Positions 13,935 to 19,765 of a stretch of DNA of 33,456 nt are shown here, in pieces. How positions within the stretch are numbered: position 1 is the first letter of the stretch; the number at the start of each line of letters is the position of its first letter. The stretch comes from a virus. A program made the position numbers and the translations under genes. The stretch spans positions 1-33,456 of the IMG/VR virus record IMGVR_UViG_3300033997_000270; one strand, written 5' to 3'. Under the pieces are notes generated by a model, which was not told where the DNA came from, ran no database searches, and saw only the letters and a program-made list of their open reading frames with translations.

Positions 13935-14172
13935 GTATCACCCCGAAAAGTATCGCCGCTCCATACGCCGCGAGCGGCGTGGCAGCTTTGGCTATGTTGC
14001 GGCCGTTGTACCTTACGGTCCAGAAAACTGGGTCGCGGTTATGGCTGTCGTGCCGCGCAGTCGGACGGAGCAGAAAGACCCGGGGACTACGCGCGCCGAA
14101 GCACCAGTCGCCGTCGTGGTCGAGGAACAAGCCGAGGCGTTTGAGCTCGGCGATCTCGTCTTCAATTCCCAT
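13924..14172 (-). CDS. Array family protein, D-G-D-W subgroup
   Basis: 82 residues from ATG 14172 with GAGGTGGCCG directly upstream; longer starts would overlap the preceding gene without a better signal. It shows EIAELKRLGLFLDHDGDW, RVFLLRPTARH, VFWTVRYNGRN and ATPLAAYGAAILFG. It is a textbook member of the subgroup: acidic loop, Arg-rich strand, Trp strand, terminal helix. Confidence 0.87.
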   Translation of the reverse strand: MGIEDEIAELKRLGLFLDHDGDWCFGARSPRVFLLRPTARHDSHNRDPVFWTVRYNGRNIAKAATPLAAYGAAILFGVIHEQ

Positions 14173-14413
14173 CGGCCACCTCCGGCAGCAAGGACTGGCC
14201 TGCGTACGCAGCCAGTGGCGTGGGCGCAAAGAAAGACCCGCGCTTGCGGTTGGTGCACTGCCACTGCGAACCGCGCACCAGGCCGTAATGAAGATTCGGA
14301 CTGAACAACCAGGTGCGGGTGCCCCGGTTAATCCAGTCACCGTCCTGATCCTCGACGAACCCCAGCGCGGCGAGCTGCTCGCGCTCTTCGGCGGTAATCA
14401 GTTGGCTATCCAT
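14162..14413 (-). CDS. Array family protein, D-G-D-W subgroup
   Basis: 83 residues from ATG 14413, with GGGGAGGATCG upstream. It has EEREQLAALGFVEDQDGDW, TRTWLFSPNLHYG, SQWQCTNRKRG and TPLAAYAGQSLLPE. The last codons GAG GTG G provide the binding site of the next gene. Compared with neighbours the final helix is interrupted by Gly-Gln. Confidence 0.86.
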   Translation of the reverse strand: MDSQLITAEEREQLAALGFVEDQDGDWINRGTRTWLFSPNLHYGLVRGSQWQCTNRKRGSFFAPTPLAAYAGQSLLPEVADGN

Positions 14414-14642
14414 CGAGCGATCCTCCCCGCAGCATCCACAAAGCTAATGCGGCCAGTGGCCTATCGGCGCCGACCAAAGCCTCACCGAATCTACCGGCTT
14501 CCCATCTGGGTGGCTTCTCCCACTCGCGGGGGCGGAACAGACAGACGGATCGCACGAGACCATTGCTCCAATCCCCGTCCAGGCCCTCGACAAACCCCAG
14601 TTCGAGGAGCTTCTGGCGCTCCTCGGTGGTGATTTTGCGCAT
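14406..14642 (-). CDS. Array family protein, D-G-D-W subgroup, start next to a palindrome
   Basis: 78 residues from ATG 14642. The ribosome binding site GGAG is the four-base spacer of the palindrome at 14646-14663, so translation may depend on whether that element is folded or bound. The protein has EERQKLLELGFVEGLDGDW, SVCLFRPREW, PRWEAGRFG and RPLAALALWMLRGG. Confidence 0.86.
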   Translation of the reverse strand: MRKITTEERQKLLELGFVEGLDGDWSNGLVRSVCLFRPREWEKPPRWEAGRFGEALVGADRPLAALALWMLRGGSLDG

Positions 14643-14645
14643 GAT

Positions 14646-14663
14646 TTAACTACTCCTAGTTAA
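14646..14663. promoter_or_regulatory. Palindrome copy 2 (TTAACTA-CTCC-TAGTTAA) carrying a Shine-Dalgarno in its spacer
   Basis: Perfect seven-base arms at 14646-14652 and 14657-14663. Read on the minus strand it is TTAACTAGGAGTAGTTAA, then ATC and the ATG at 14642. The stop codon TAG of the upstream gene also lies in the element (14656-14658). The same arrangement occurs at 19496-19513. Confidence 0.82.
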
Positions 14664-14877
14664 TGGACAGCTGCCACGCGGCGAAGACCGCCAGCGGGTG
14701 CTGCCCGGGCTCGCCGCTACGTCCTGGGCTTTGGCCGAAACGGCCTGTACTCCATGTCTTCCCGGTTCGCACGACATAGAACTCGCTCTGCCTGAAATAG
14801 GCTATGCCCTCCATCGCATCGACGTATTTCACCGGCTCCCAGCCGCAGTCCAACAGGTCCAGCTCTTCTTGGGTCAT
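14656..14877 (-). CDS. Array family protein
   Basis: 73 residues from ATG 14877 (overlapping the preceding TGA). It begins MTQEELDLLDCGWEPVKY and has a Phe/Tyr strand (GIAYFRQSEFYVV), then TWSTGRFGQSPGR. It ends GQHPLAVFAAWQLSIN, where A-A-W-Q-L resembles the R-W-Q-L of the next gene. Its terminal N-stop codons AAC TAG are part of palindrome copy 2. Confidence 0.85.
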   Translation of the reverse strand: MTQEELDLLDCGWEPVKYVDAMEGIAYFRQSEFYVVRTGKTWSTGRFGQSPGRSGEPGQHPLAVFAAWQLSIN

Positions 14878-15134
14878 GGCTGATACCCCGCCAGTTGCCA
14901 GCGCACGTAGAGCGCGACCGGCGATTCATCTGGCGCTCCAGTGGCCAGTCGCCCGCTGCCCTGCAGCCACAACTCCCAGCCCCCGTGGCCGTTGAACTTC
15001 GGCGGGTAGAGGCATAGCAAATATGGATGCGTTTCGATGTGTTTCTCCCATCGCCGCTCGCTTATGTCCCGGTAATGCATGCCGTCGAGGTAGAACCCGT
15101 ACGCCCTGAGCGCATTGAAATCGTCGTCAGTCAT
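14874..15134 (-). CDS. Array family protein, S-P-V-A-L-Y subgroup
   Basis: 86 residues from ATG 15134, supported by CTGACTGGAGAC and a four-base overlap. It has DDFNALRAYGFYLDG, a His/Glu/Arg-rich middle (RRWEKHIETH), GGWELWLQGSGRLATGAP, and ESPVALYVRWQLAGYQP. The block G-[RW]-x-V/L-A-x-G-A-P-x-E-S-P-V-A-L-Y is shared almost exactly with the gene at 15131. Confidence 0.86.
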   Translation of the reverse strand: MTDDDFNALRAYGFYLDGMHYRDISERRWEKHIETHPYLLCLYPPKFNGHGGWELWLQGSGRLATGAPDESPVALYVRWQLAGYQP

Positions 15135-15382
15135 GTCGCGTCTCCAGTCAGCAGCCAGCGCGCGTAGAGCGCCACAGGGCTCTCGCCTGGTGCACCGCGC
15201 GCCACCAGCCTGCCTTGGCGCCATACATCCCAGCCGGGATGGTCATTGTCTTCCGGCGCGTAGATCGACGTTCGGTGTCCGCATACGTTGTGGCGTCTGT
15301 AAGCCCTGCGTACCTCGTGGTCCGCAACGGGCGTGAAGCCGTAGGCGGCCAGCGCCTCGCCGAACTCTTTCCACTCGCTCAT
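15131..15382 (-). CDS. Array family protein, S-P-V-A-L-Y subgroup
   Basis: 83 residues from ATG 15382. It shows FGEALAAYGFTPVADHE, an Arg-rich segment (RRAYRRHNVCGHR), GWDVWRQGRLVARGAPG, and ESPVALYARWLLTGDAT. The W-x-x-G-R-L-x-x-G-A-P block and the terminal helix identify it as the nearest paralog of 14874. CTGACTGGAGAC at its 3' end is the binding site of that gene. Confidence 0.87.
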   Translation of the reverse strand: MSEWKEFGEALAAYGFTPVADHEVRRAYRRHNVCGHRTSIYAPEDNDHPGWDVWRQGRLVARGAPGESPVALYARWLLTGDAT

Positions 15383-15636
15383 AGGAACCCCCGCAGCTTC
15401 AACGACGCTAGCATCGCGTCGAGCGTTTCGTAGTACTCGTCGAAGTTGTGCCTGTCGATGTCTCGCGTCGGCCAGTAGATGTTCCACATGCGTCTCTTTT
15501 CTCCGGTACGGGCGCGATCTGCGACGGACACACCCGGCGGGTACAGCCACGCGCTGGCCCAGCCGATGTCCTTGGTGTACTTTCCGTTACGCCAGTGATA
15601 GAACCCCGCCGCGTTCAGCTTTTCTTCGTCGGTCAT
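15379..15636 (-). CDS. Array family protein, atypical terminus
   Basis: 85 residues from ATG 15636 with GGAGGG upstream. It has EEKLNAAGFYHWRNGKY, ASAWLYPPGVSVADR, RRMWNIYWPTRDIDR, and EYYETLDAMLASLKLRGFL. The final helix keeps A-x-x-A-S-L-x-L-x-G but lacks the Pro at its start. The motif W-L-Y-P-P recurs as V-Y-P-P in 16123 and L-Y-P-P in 14874. Confidence 0.84.
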   Translation of the reverse strand: MTDEEKLNAAGFYHWRNGKYTKDIGWASAWLYPPGVSVADRARTGEKRRMWNIYWPTRDIDRHNFDEYYETLDAMLASLKLRGFL

Positions 15637-15914
15637 AGCAAACCCTCCAGGGCCAGGCATGCCAGGATCGCGGGCAGCGGACGGTAGTCCGGCTCGTCGT
15701 AGCTCGCGGGAAACTGGCCGCGTGCGGGCATCGTCACGAGAAATCCGCTGGCGAGTGGGTCGTTTGTCTTCTGTATGATCAACCTGGCTATCCCTTCGCC
15801 GCCGTGGCTACGCTGGACGTAGCGGTAGGTAGTTTCGCCGAGCCAGGTCTCGCGCTTAAATCCGTACTGAGCCAGGATGTCACGCTCGGCCTGGCTCATC
15901 AGTTCTACTTTCAC
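15633..15914 (-). CDS. Array family protein, GTG start
   Basis: 93 residues. I chose GTG 15914, which overlaps the previous TGA (GTGA) and follows GGAGGGCTGGAT. ATG 15899 is the alternative. It contains AERDILAQYGFKRETWLG, YRYVQRSHGG, RLIIQKTNDP, LVTMPARGQFP, and RPLPAILACLALEGLL. The codons of L-E-G (CTG GAG GGT) form the binding site of the next gene. Confidence 0.83.
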   Translation of the reverse strand: MKVELMSQAERDILAQYGFKRETWLGETTYRYVQRSHGGEGIARLIIQKTNDPLASGFLVTMPARGQFPASYDEPDYRPLPAILACLALEGLL

Positions 15915-16126
15915 ATCCAGCCCTCCAGTTTCGCTGCGACGATCAGAGCCACGGGGTCGCCTTCGCCGAACACGTCCCACACCAAATCATCGGTGTAAAG
16001 GTTCCACCCGCTCAGGCCATTTCTATCCAGCCAGTGGGTCGGCTTGCCGTTGACGCGGCGCACGAACCCGTTTGAGGTCATGGGCTTGCACTCGAAAAAC
16101 CCAAACTCGGCCAGCTTCTCGTTCAT
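15911..16126 (-). CDS. Array family protein, D-P-V-A-L subgroup
   Basis: 71 residues, among the shortest members. It has EKLAEFGFFECKP, RRVNGKPTHWLDR, GWNLYTDDLVWDVFG and GDPVALIVAAKLEGWM. R-V-N-G-[KH]-P is shared with the gene at 16123, and D-P-[VI]-[AS]-L-[IV] with the next two upstream. The minimal length suggests that this represents the core domain. Confidence 0.87.
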   Translation of the reverse strand: MNEKLAEFGFFECKPMTSNGFVRRVNGKPTHWLDRNGLSGWNLYTDDLVWDVFGEGDPVALIVAAKLEGWM

Positions 16127-16371
16127 AGATCACCCACCAATACGGCTGCAGTTATGAGGCTCACCGGGTCATCGCCGTGCTTGAAATAGACCGGGTTCTT
16201 GCTGACGTACAGCGACCAGTACCGGCGCTCTTGCTGCCCTTCGTACTCTGGCAAGAACGGCGGGTACACGGCCGCCACGGGGTGGCCGTTCACGCGCTTG
16301 CACATGCAGTCGGCTTCCTTGTAGAACCCGTGGGCGGCCAGGGCCGCCAGCTGTTCGTCGGTCAGGTTCAC
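16123..16371 (-). CDS. Array family protein, D-P-V-A-L subgroup, GTG start
   Basis: 82 residues from GTG 16371, overlapping the previous stop (GTGA). It shows DEQLAALAAHGFYKEAD, KRVNGHPVAAVYPP, RRYWSLYVSKNP and GDDPVSLITAAVLVGDL. The DNA for L-A-A-H-G-F (16325-16344) is identical over 20 bases to that of the gene at 16580, though the rest of the two genes has diverged. Confidence 0.87.
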   Translation of the reverse strand: MNLTDEQLAALAAHGFYKEADCMCKRVNGHPVAAVYPPFLPEYEGQQERRYWSLYVSKNPVYFKHGDDPVSLITAAVLVGDL

Positions 16372-16589
16372 AAATCACCTCGCATTGTCGCCGCTGCGAC
16401 GAGTGCTATGGGGTCGGGGCCTTCGTAGAACGGCCCGAGGCCCGCAAGACTCCACACCCTGGCCGCTCGGAGGTAGACCAGCGTCGCTTTCAGCGTACCG
16501 TCAGGCCGTCGAGCGGCCCAGATGGTCCCACCGTGGAGCCTGAACCCGTAGGCGGCGAGCGCTTCTTTCTCTTCGTCGGTCAGTCCCAT
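16368..16589 (-). CDS. Array family protein, D-P-V-A-L subgroup
   Basis: 73 residues from ATG 16589 (GGAGGGTGTGGT upstream). It has DEEKEALAAYGFRLHGG, WAARRPDGTLKATLVYL, ARVWSLAGLGPFYEG and DPIALVAAATMRGDL. The pattern W-S-L-x-x-x-x-x-x-x-x-G-x-D-P aligns with 16123. No charged catalytic cluster is visible. Confidence 0.86.
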   Translation of the reverse strand: MGLTDEEKEALAAYGFRLHGGTIWAARRPDGTLKATLVYLRAARVWSLAGLGPFYEGPDPIALVAAATMRGDL

Positions 16590-16810
16590 ACCACACCCTC
16601 CAGAATCGCCCTGGTTACCAGCACCACGGGGCATGGCCCCGTATACGGCTGGACATCACCGGTGACCATCCATAGGCGCTGGCTGGTCAGGTACTGGACG
16701 ATCGCGATCACCTTGTCCAGGTCGTTGCGCTTGACCCAATAGCTCGACAGCTTGTCACGCACGAACCCGTGGGCGGCCAGGGCGTCCTGCTGTTCCTGCG
16801 TCAGGTCCAT
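16580..16810 (-). CDS. Array family protein, D-P-V-A-L subgroup
   Basis: 76 residues from ATG 16810, behind the strongest ribosome binding site of the array, AAGGAGGTAACCG. It contains EQQDALAAHGFVRDK, YWVKRNDLDKVIAIVQYL, QRLWMVTGDVQPYTG and PCPVVLVTRAILEG. It is the first clear member in the direction of transcription, and its site lies within the tail codons of the gene before it. Confidence 0.87.
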   Translation of the reverse strand: MDLTQEQQDALAAHGFVRDKLSSYWVKRNDLDKVIAIVQYLTSQRLWMVTGDVQPYTGPCPVVLVTRAILEGVVWD

Positions 16811-17060
16811 CGGTTACCTCCTTCTTGACCAGGGTTGCGATCATGGTGAGCACGCGCAGGTTGTCGCGCAGGTCCGGGGACAGCGGCGTCAGCTCCACGC
16901 GGCAGGTCGTGTCCCCGCCGTTGGTGTCGCTGACCCAGCGCGCGTTGGCGCCCTCGCCTGGCGAGTACCTGAACCCGTGCGCAACCAGCCAACGGGCCCG
17001 CTCATCGTGGTCGGTGAACACGATCATGAACGTGTTCTTGGTGTGCGGCGTCACCTTCAT
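16755..17060 (-). CDS. 101-residue protein at the upstream edge of the array
   Basis: It starts at ATG 17060, overlapping the preceding TGA by four bases. It has ERARWLVAHGFRYSPGEG, which resembles the family N-terminal motif (A-H-G-F), and ARWVSDTNGG. The expected terminal helix is replaced by LRDNLRVLTMIATLVKKEV. The last 18 residues overlap the next gene and read as arginine/glycine-rich run-on. It may be a diverged founder or a half-related neighbour. Confidence 0.75.
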   Translation of the reverse strand: MKVTPHTKNTFMIVFTDHDERARWLVAHGFRYSPGEGANARWVSDTNGGDTTCRVELTPLSPDLRDNLRVLTMIATLVKKEVTDGPDAGTAGRPGRPRVRA

Positions 17061-17980
17061 GGCTTGGGCTCCTTGCTCGGTACGAACAGCGGGTCGGCGC
17101 CGATGAAGACTTCGTCCGGGCAGTTCGGCCACTCCTTGCGGATGGCCTCGAACTCGCCGTCGTTCCACATGCCGAGGAACGTGATGCCTTCGCCTTCTTC
17201 CTGCTCGACCCACAACGCGAAAGCGATGGCCGCTGTCGAGGCGCTGTGGTCTTCCTGCTCAGTCACCGGCGCCGTGTACAGCGCGTTGTTCTGCCCTTCC
17301 CGGCGGTGCTGCGCCGGCGTGACGCCGACGCTGGAGCCACGACCGTTGCGGATTTGGTCGAGGACGTGGTTGTCGCAGTAGGCGACAGCCTGCTGCTGTT
17401 CGGACGCAGGCGGGGCGGGGGCGGCGGCGAGCAATGCGGCGTAGGCGTCCTCATGCGTGCCCGGTGTCGCCCAAAGTGCACGGATCATTTCGCTGGTTGC
17501 CTCTTCCGGCGCCAGTCGCCACCCCTCCGGCACCCCAGCAGCAGGCGGTGCGGAGAGCGCGGCGCGGCCCTCGATGGCAGCGATGAATACGTCACTTGGC
17601 TTGCCCGGAAGCTTGCGTGCCTGTTGAGGGTCAATACCGAGGTAGTCGCACAGGACAACGAAAGTTTCCAAGAGCATGGCGCGCTCTGCGCTGATGCTGG
17701 CTGTCATACGCTCGTGCTGGGCGACGGTCATCAGCCCCTGCTCTTCGATGCCGTCTAACACTGGGGTGCGGAAATCAAGGTGCCATCCTGGGTTGTTCTG
17801 CGGCGGGTCAATAACACGCCACCGAAGCGCCACCACCTCCGGCTTCTCCTCCTGCACCTGCGCGGCGGGAGGGGTGCATGCAGAATCAAGATGGCGCCAG
17901 GTGCTTTCGCACTCGGGGCATTCCTCCCCGTCCGGGCCTACCCATGCGTGGTCATCGCAGAATGTCATTTTATCGGTCAT
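17057..17980 (-). CDS. 307-residue modular early protein with N-terminal zinc-ribbon-like motif
   Basis: It starts at ATG 17980 after GGAGAATCGAA, overlapping the stop of the upstream gene. Residues 8-25 hold C-D-D-H and C-P-E-C, a possible zinc site. The rest is a mosaic of segments familiar from phage early genes: WRLAPEEATSEMIRALWA with a following A-Y-A-A-L-L-A-A-A-P, N-N-A-L-Y-T-A-P, and FALWVEQEEGEGITFLGMW near the end. Such proteins resemble Ea22-like mosaic proteins of unknown function. Linkers are rich in Ala and Pro. It separates the tiny-gene cluster from the array. Confidence 0.8.
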   Translation of the reverse strand: MTDKMTFCDDHAWVGPDGEECPECESTWRHLDSACTPPAAQVQEEKPEVVALRWRVIDPPQNNPGWHLDFRTPVLDGIEEQGLMTVAQHERMTASISAERAMLLETFVVLCDYLGIDPQQARKLPGKPSDVFIAAIEGRAALSAPPAAGVPEGWRLAPEEATSEMIRALWATPGTHEDAYAALLAAAPAPPASEQQQAVAYCDNHVLDQIRNGRGSSVGVTPAQHRREGQNNALYTAPVTEQEDHSASTAAIAFALWVEQEEGEGITFLGMWNDGEFEAIRKEWPNCPDEVFIGADPLFVPSKEPKP

Positions 17981-18150
17981 TTCGATTCTCCAGGCGTGCA
18001 CTGGACAGTGACCACGCCATTTTCGGTGGTGATGGTTGGGCGGGCCATGGCCAGGGCTTCGTCACGCTGGTTGGCTACGATGTTGATCGCGACGAAAAGT
18101 ATCCAAAACCCGATGGCGTAGAACCATGCAAAGAAACGGTAGTAGCTCAT
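17977..18150 (-). CDS. 57-residue single-pass membrane protein
   Basis: ATG 18150 overlaps the TGA of the preceding gene and the gene's own TGA overlaps the next ATG. Residues 5-26 (RFFAWFYAIGFWILFVAINIV) form one strongly hydrophobic aromatic helix, followed by a polar tail with NGVVTVQCTPGE. Expected at the inner membrane with the tail on one side. It might be an inhibitor, a holin-like or a host-interaction peptide. Nothing distinguishes these options. Confidence 0.75.
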   Translation of the reverse strand: MSYYRFFAWFYAIGFWILFVAINIVANQRDEALAMARPTITTENGVVTVQCTPGESK

Positions 18151-18347
18151 GGCTGGTCTCCCGGCCACTTGCAGCCATCGGGCGGGAAGGCGCCCAGCGC
18201 CTCCGCGATCTCGAACAGGCGCTTGTCGTGGGGCCCGGCCACGCGGACGCGGTCGGGGCTATAGGCCGGCACCAGGGTAACGCTCTCGTGCTCGGCGACG
18301 GCCTGAGCGACGAACTCGGGCACTTTGGTCATTTGGATGTAGAACAT
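18147..18347 (-). CDS. 66-residue protein, unknown function
   Basis: ATG 18347 follows AGGAGATGAACC. The sequence has a short helix (PEFVAQAVAEHES), a beta segment (VTLVPAYSPDRVRVAG) and a second helix (KRLFEIAEALGAF), then a Pro/Gly end (PPDGCKWPGDQP). The compact alpha-beta-alpha order is reminiscent of the array proteins, but no signature residues are shared. Confidence 0.75.
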   Translation of the reverse strand: MFYIQMTKVPEFVAQAVAEHESVTLVPAYSPDRVRVAGPHDKRLFEIAEALGAFPPDGCKWPGDQP

Positions 18348-18565
18348 GGTTCATCTCCTAAAATCCACTCAGTTGTGTAGGCTCTGCAGCCCACCGAAGC
18401 CAGCGTCTGCCGCCGCAAACGTTGGTCGGAAAAAACGAACGAGCTGATGATCACGCTGTGCTCGAACACCACGAAGCCAACGCCGTAGAGCATCGCGCCG
18501 TCTTCCACGATCTTGGCGATGGTGCACGTCTCGCGACCGCCAGGTATGCCTTCGAAGTCGAACAT
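18329..18565 (-). CDS. 78-residue protein, unknown function
   Basis: ATG 18565 follows GGAGGCCTGAC, which includes the end of the preceding gene. It is beta-rich: ETCTIAKIVEDGAMLYGVGFVVFEHSVIISSFVFSD resembles an antiparallel sheet. The C-terminal part has RLRRQTLASVGCRAY. It overlaps the following gene by 19 nt. No family recognised. Confidence 0.75.
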   Translation of the reverse strand: MFDFEGIPGGRETCTIAKIVEDGAMLYGVGFVVFEHSVIISSFVFSDQRLRRQTLASVGCRAYTTEWILGDEPCSTSK

Positions 18566-18566
18566 G

Positions 18567-18728
18567 TCAGGCCTCCTGGCGCAGGCAACGGTCGAATACC
18601 ACGACGGCGAAGGTCTTGGCCTTCAGCGCCAGTTTGCGGCTGAAGGGGTCCGGCGCGTCGCGCCACTCCTCCCAGAGCCGATACGTCATGCCCTCCAGGC
18701 TGCGGGCGAGCTGTAGACGGCGGTCCAT
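18567..18728 (-). CDS. 53-residue basic protein
   Basis: ATG 18728 follows GGAGGACTAGCC, and its stop lies one base before the next start. It has many Arg, Lys and Trp residues (RRLQLARSLEGMTYRLWEEW) and a helix RKLALKAKTFAVVVFDRCL. A longer frame exists to 18824 but lies within the preceding gene. Such small basic proteins may target host proteins or nucleic acid. Confidence 0.72.
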   Translation of the reverse strand: MDRRLQLARSLEGMTYRLWEEWRDAPDPFSRKLALKAKTFAVVVFDRCLRQEA

Positions 18729-18730
18729 GG

Positions 18731-18928
18731 CTAGTCCTCCTCGACCTGGCAGGTCAGCAGCACGACGGCGTCCGGCGCCTTGAAGGTCAGCTCGGCCTGG
18801 CCCTGGGCGCGCTTGTACTCGCACTCAGCCACGGCATCGTCGCCGACCCAGCGGCCAGCGAGCCACACTTGGCAGTCGTCCTTGGCGTCGCTGGCGCAGA
18901 GGTACATCACGAGGGTTGCAGTGATCAT
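18731..18928 (-). CDS. 65-residue protein, unknown function
   Basis: ATG 18928 overlaps the preceding TGA and follows GGAGAACGACAA, which encodes that gene's last residues. The sequence has LVMYLCASDAKDDCQVWLAG, ECEYKRAQGQAELTFKAPDAVVLLTCQVEED, mostly beta with four cysteines. The pattern of alternating hydrophobics suggests a small sheet. It may be stabilised by a metal or be a divergent relative of the array proteins. Confidence 0.74.
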   Translation of the reverse strand: MITATLVMYLCASDAKDDCQVWLAGRWVGDDAVAECEYKRAQGQAELTFKAPDAVVLLTCQVEED

Positions 18929-19137
18929 TTGTCGTTCTCCCAGTTCTTGAGCAGTTTTTCCAGCAGTTCGAGGCTGACGTACGGGTCGCCGTCTTTGCGC
19001 GCCGAGCTCAGCAACGCCTTGATCATGGCTTTCGCGCCTCGGTCCACGGCTTTGAGGTACATCACGCGGATCATGATCGACAACGGCACCGCGTAGGTGA
19101 CAGCCACGACGATGATAGCGACTGCGAAATCAGACAT
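18925..19137 (-). CDS. 70-residue membrane-anchored protein
   Basis: ATG 19137 has GGGAGCTGGGAA upstream. Residues 4-29 (FAVAIIVVAVTYAVPLSIMIRVMY) form an N-terminal membrane helix. The rest is basic and helical (KAVDRGAKAMIKALL, LELLEKLLKNWENDK) and would lie in the cytoplasm. It overlaps the next gene by eight nt. Possible roles include anchoring or superinfection control, without direct evidence. Confidence 0.76.
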   Translation of the reverse strand: MSDFAVAIIVVAVTYAVPLSIMIRVMYLKAVDRGAKAMIKALLSSARKDGDPYVSLELLEKLLKNWENDK

Positions 19138-19492
19138 TTCCCAGCTCCCGGGCGAACTCGTCTGCCAGCCAGTCCACCAGGCGCCAGCGCGCCAGGCCAT
19201 AGGGCGTGCGCATGGACCACAAGGCTTCCTTGTCACTCGCCAGGTCGTACTGGTCCATTGCGGTGACGGCTTTGTTGGTGGAGACCGGGTAGGCCCGGTC
19301 CCCGCTGAACTCCGGCCACTGGACGAAGTACTGGCGCAGCTTCAGCGTCATGACGTGGACAGACACATCAGTCGCCCGGGCCAGGTAACAGCAGATACCT
19401 TCGTTAGGGCAGACCGGCACCGCGCCCTCGTACTGGAGCGCTCGCAGCGCCGCAAGCAGCCGCTGCATGGTGAAAGCGTCGATAGGATGCAT
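19130..19492 (-). CDS. 120-residue protein, start controlled by a palindrome
   Basis: ATG 19492 stands eleven bases after GGAG, which is the spacer of palindrome copy 3. It contains FTMQRLLAALRALQYEG, a Cys-rich piece (CPNEGICCYLARA), VMTLKLRQYFVQWPEF, and a helical end (WRLVDWLADEFARELG). It is mixed alpha/beta with four Cys in the first third. No family is recognised. Confidence 0.8.
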   Translation of the reverse strand: MHPIDAFTMQRLLAALRALQYEGAVPVCPNEGICCYLARATDVSVHVMTLKLRQYFVQWPEFSGDRAYPVSTNKAVTAMDQYDLASDKEALWSMRTPYGLARWRLVDWLADEFARELGNV

Positions 19493-19495
19493 GGC

Positions 19496-19513
19496 TTAAC
19501 TACTCCTAGTTAG
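19496..19513. promoter_or_regulatory. Palindrome copy 3 (TTAACTA-CTCC-TAGTTAG) carrying a Shine-Dalgarno in its spacer
   Basis: Arms 19496-19502 and 19507-19513, one mismatch at the outer base. On the minus strand it reads CTAACTAGGAGTAGTTAA, then GCC and the ATG at 19492. As in copy 2, the upstream gene ends Asn-stop (AAC TAG) inside the element. Confidence 0.8.
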
Positions 19514-19763
19514 CGCCTTGGCGGCAGTACGAACAGTGTGTGCCGGGCGCGATGTGATGGATCGAAGCCGGGTGCACGCCGCTGTGGTTCAAGTATTCTT
19601 CGGCGCTCCCGGGTAGCCCTTTTACCGGCCCCGCCCAGTGGAAACGGAACACGTGCCATCGGCCTTTTTTCGTCGTCCACTGGACACATCGGCCGGCTAG
19701 TGCGTCGAAAGTTGTTCGCGCTGCTGCGACACCTCTTACGGTGGCTTGGATTATCTGGCTCAT
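19506..19763 (-). CDS. 85-residue protein with a C-terminal cysteine pair
   Basis: ATG 19763, two bases after the stop of the upstream peptide gene. It has RGVAAARTTFDALAGRCVQWTT, a basic Trp/His segment (KKGRWHVFRFHW) and HHIAPGTHCSYCRQGAN at the end. The C-x-x-C with the preceding His residues could bind zinc. The stop lies within palindrome copy 3. Confidence 0.78.
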   Translation of the reverse strand: MSQIIQATVRGVAAARTTFDALAGRCVQWTTKKGRWHVFRFHWAGPVKGLPGSAEEYLNHSGVHPASIHHIAPGTHCSYCRQGAN

Positions 19764-19765
19764 GG

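Noticed and set aside
5000-17000. Array of similar units considered as a CRISPR-like or DNA repeat array
   Set aside because: Similarity is in the encoded proteins; DNA repeats are few, irregular and coding. There are no evenly spaced identical repeats with unique spacers.
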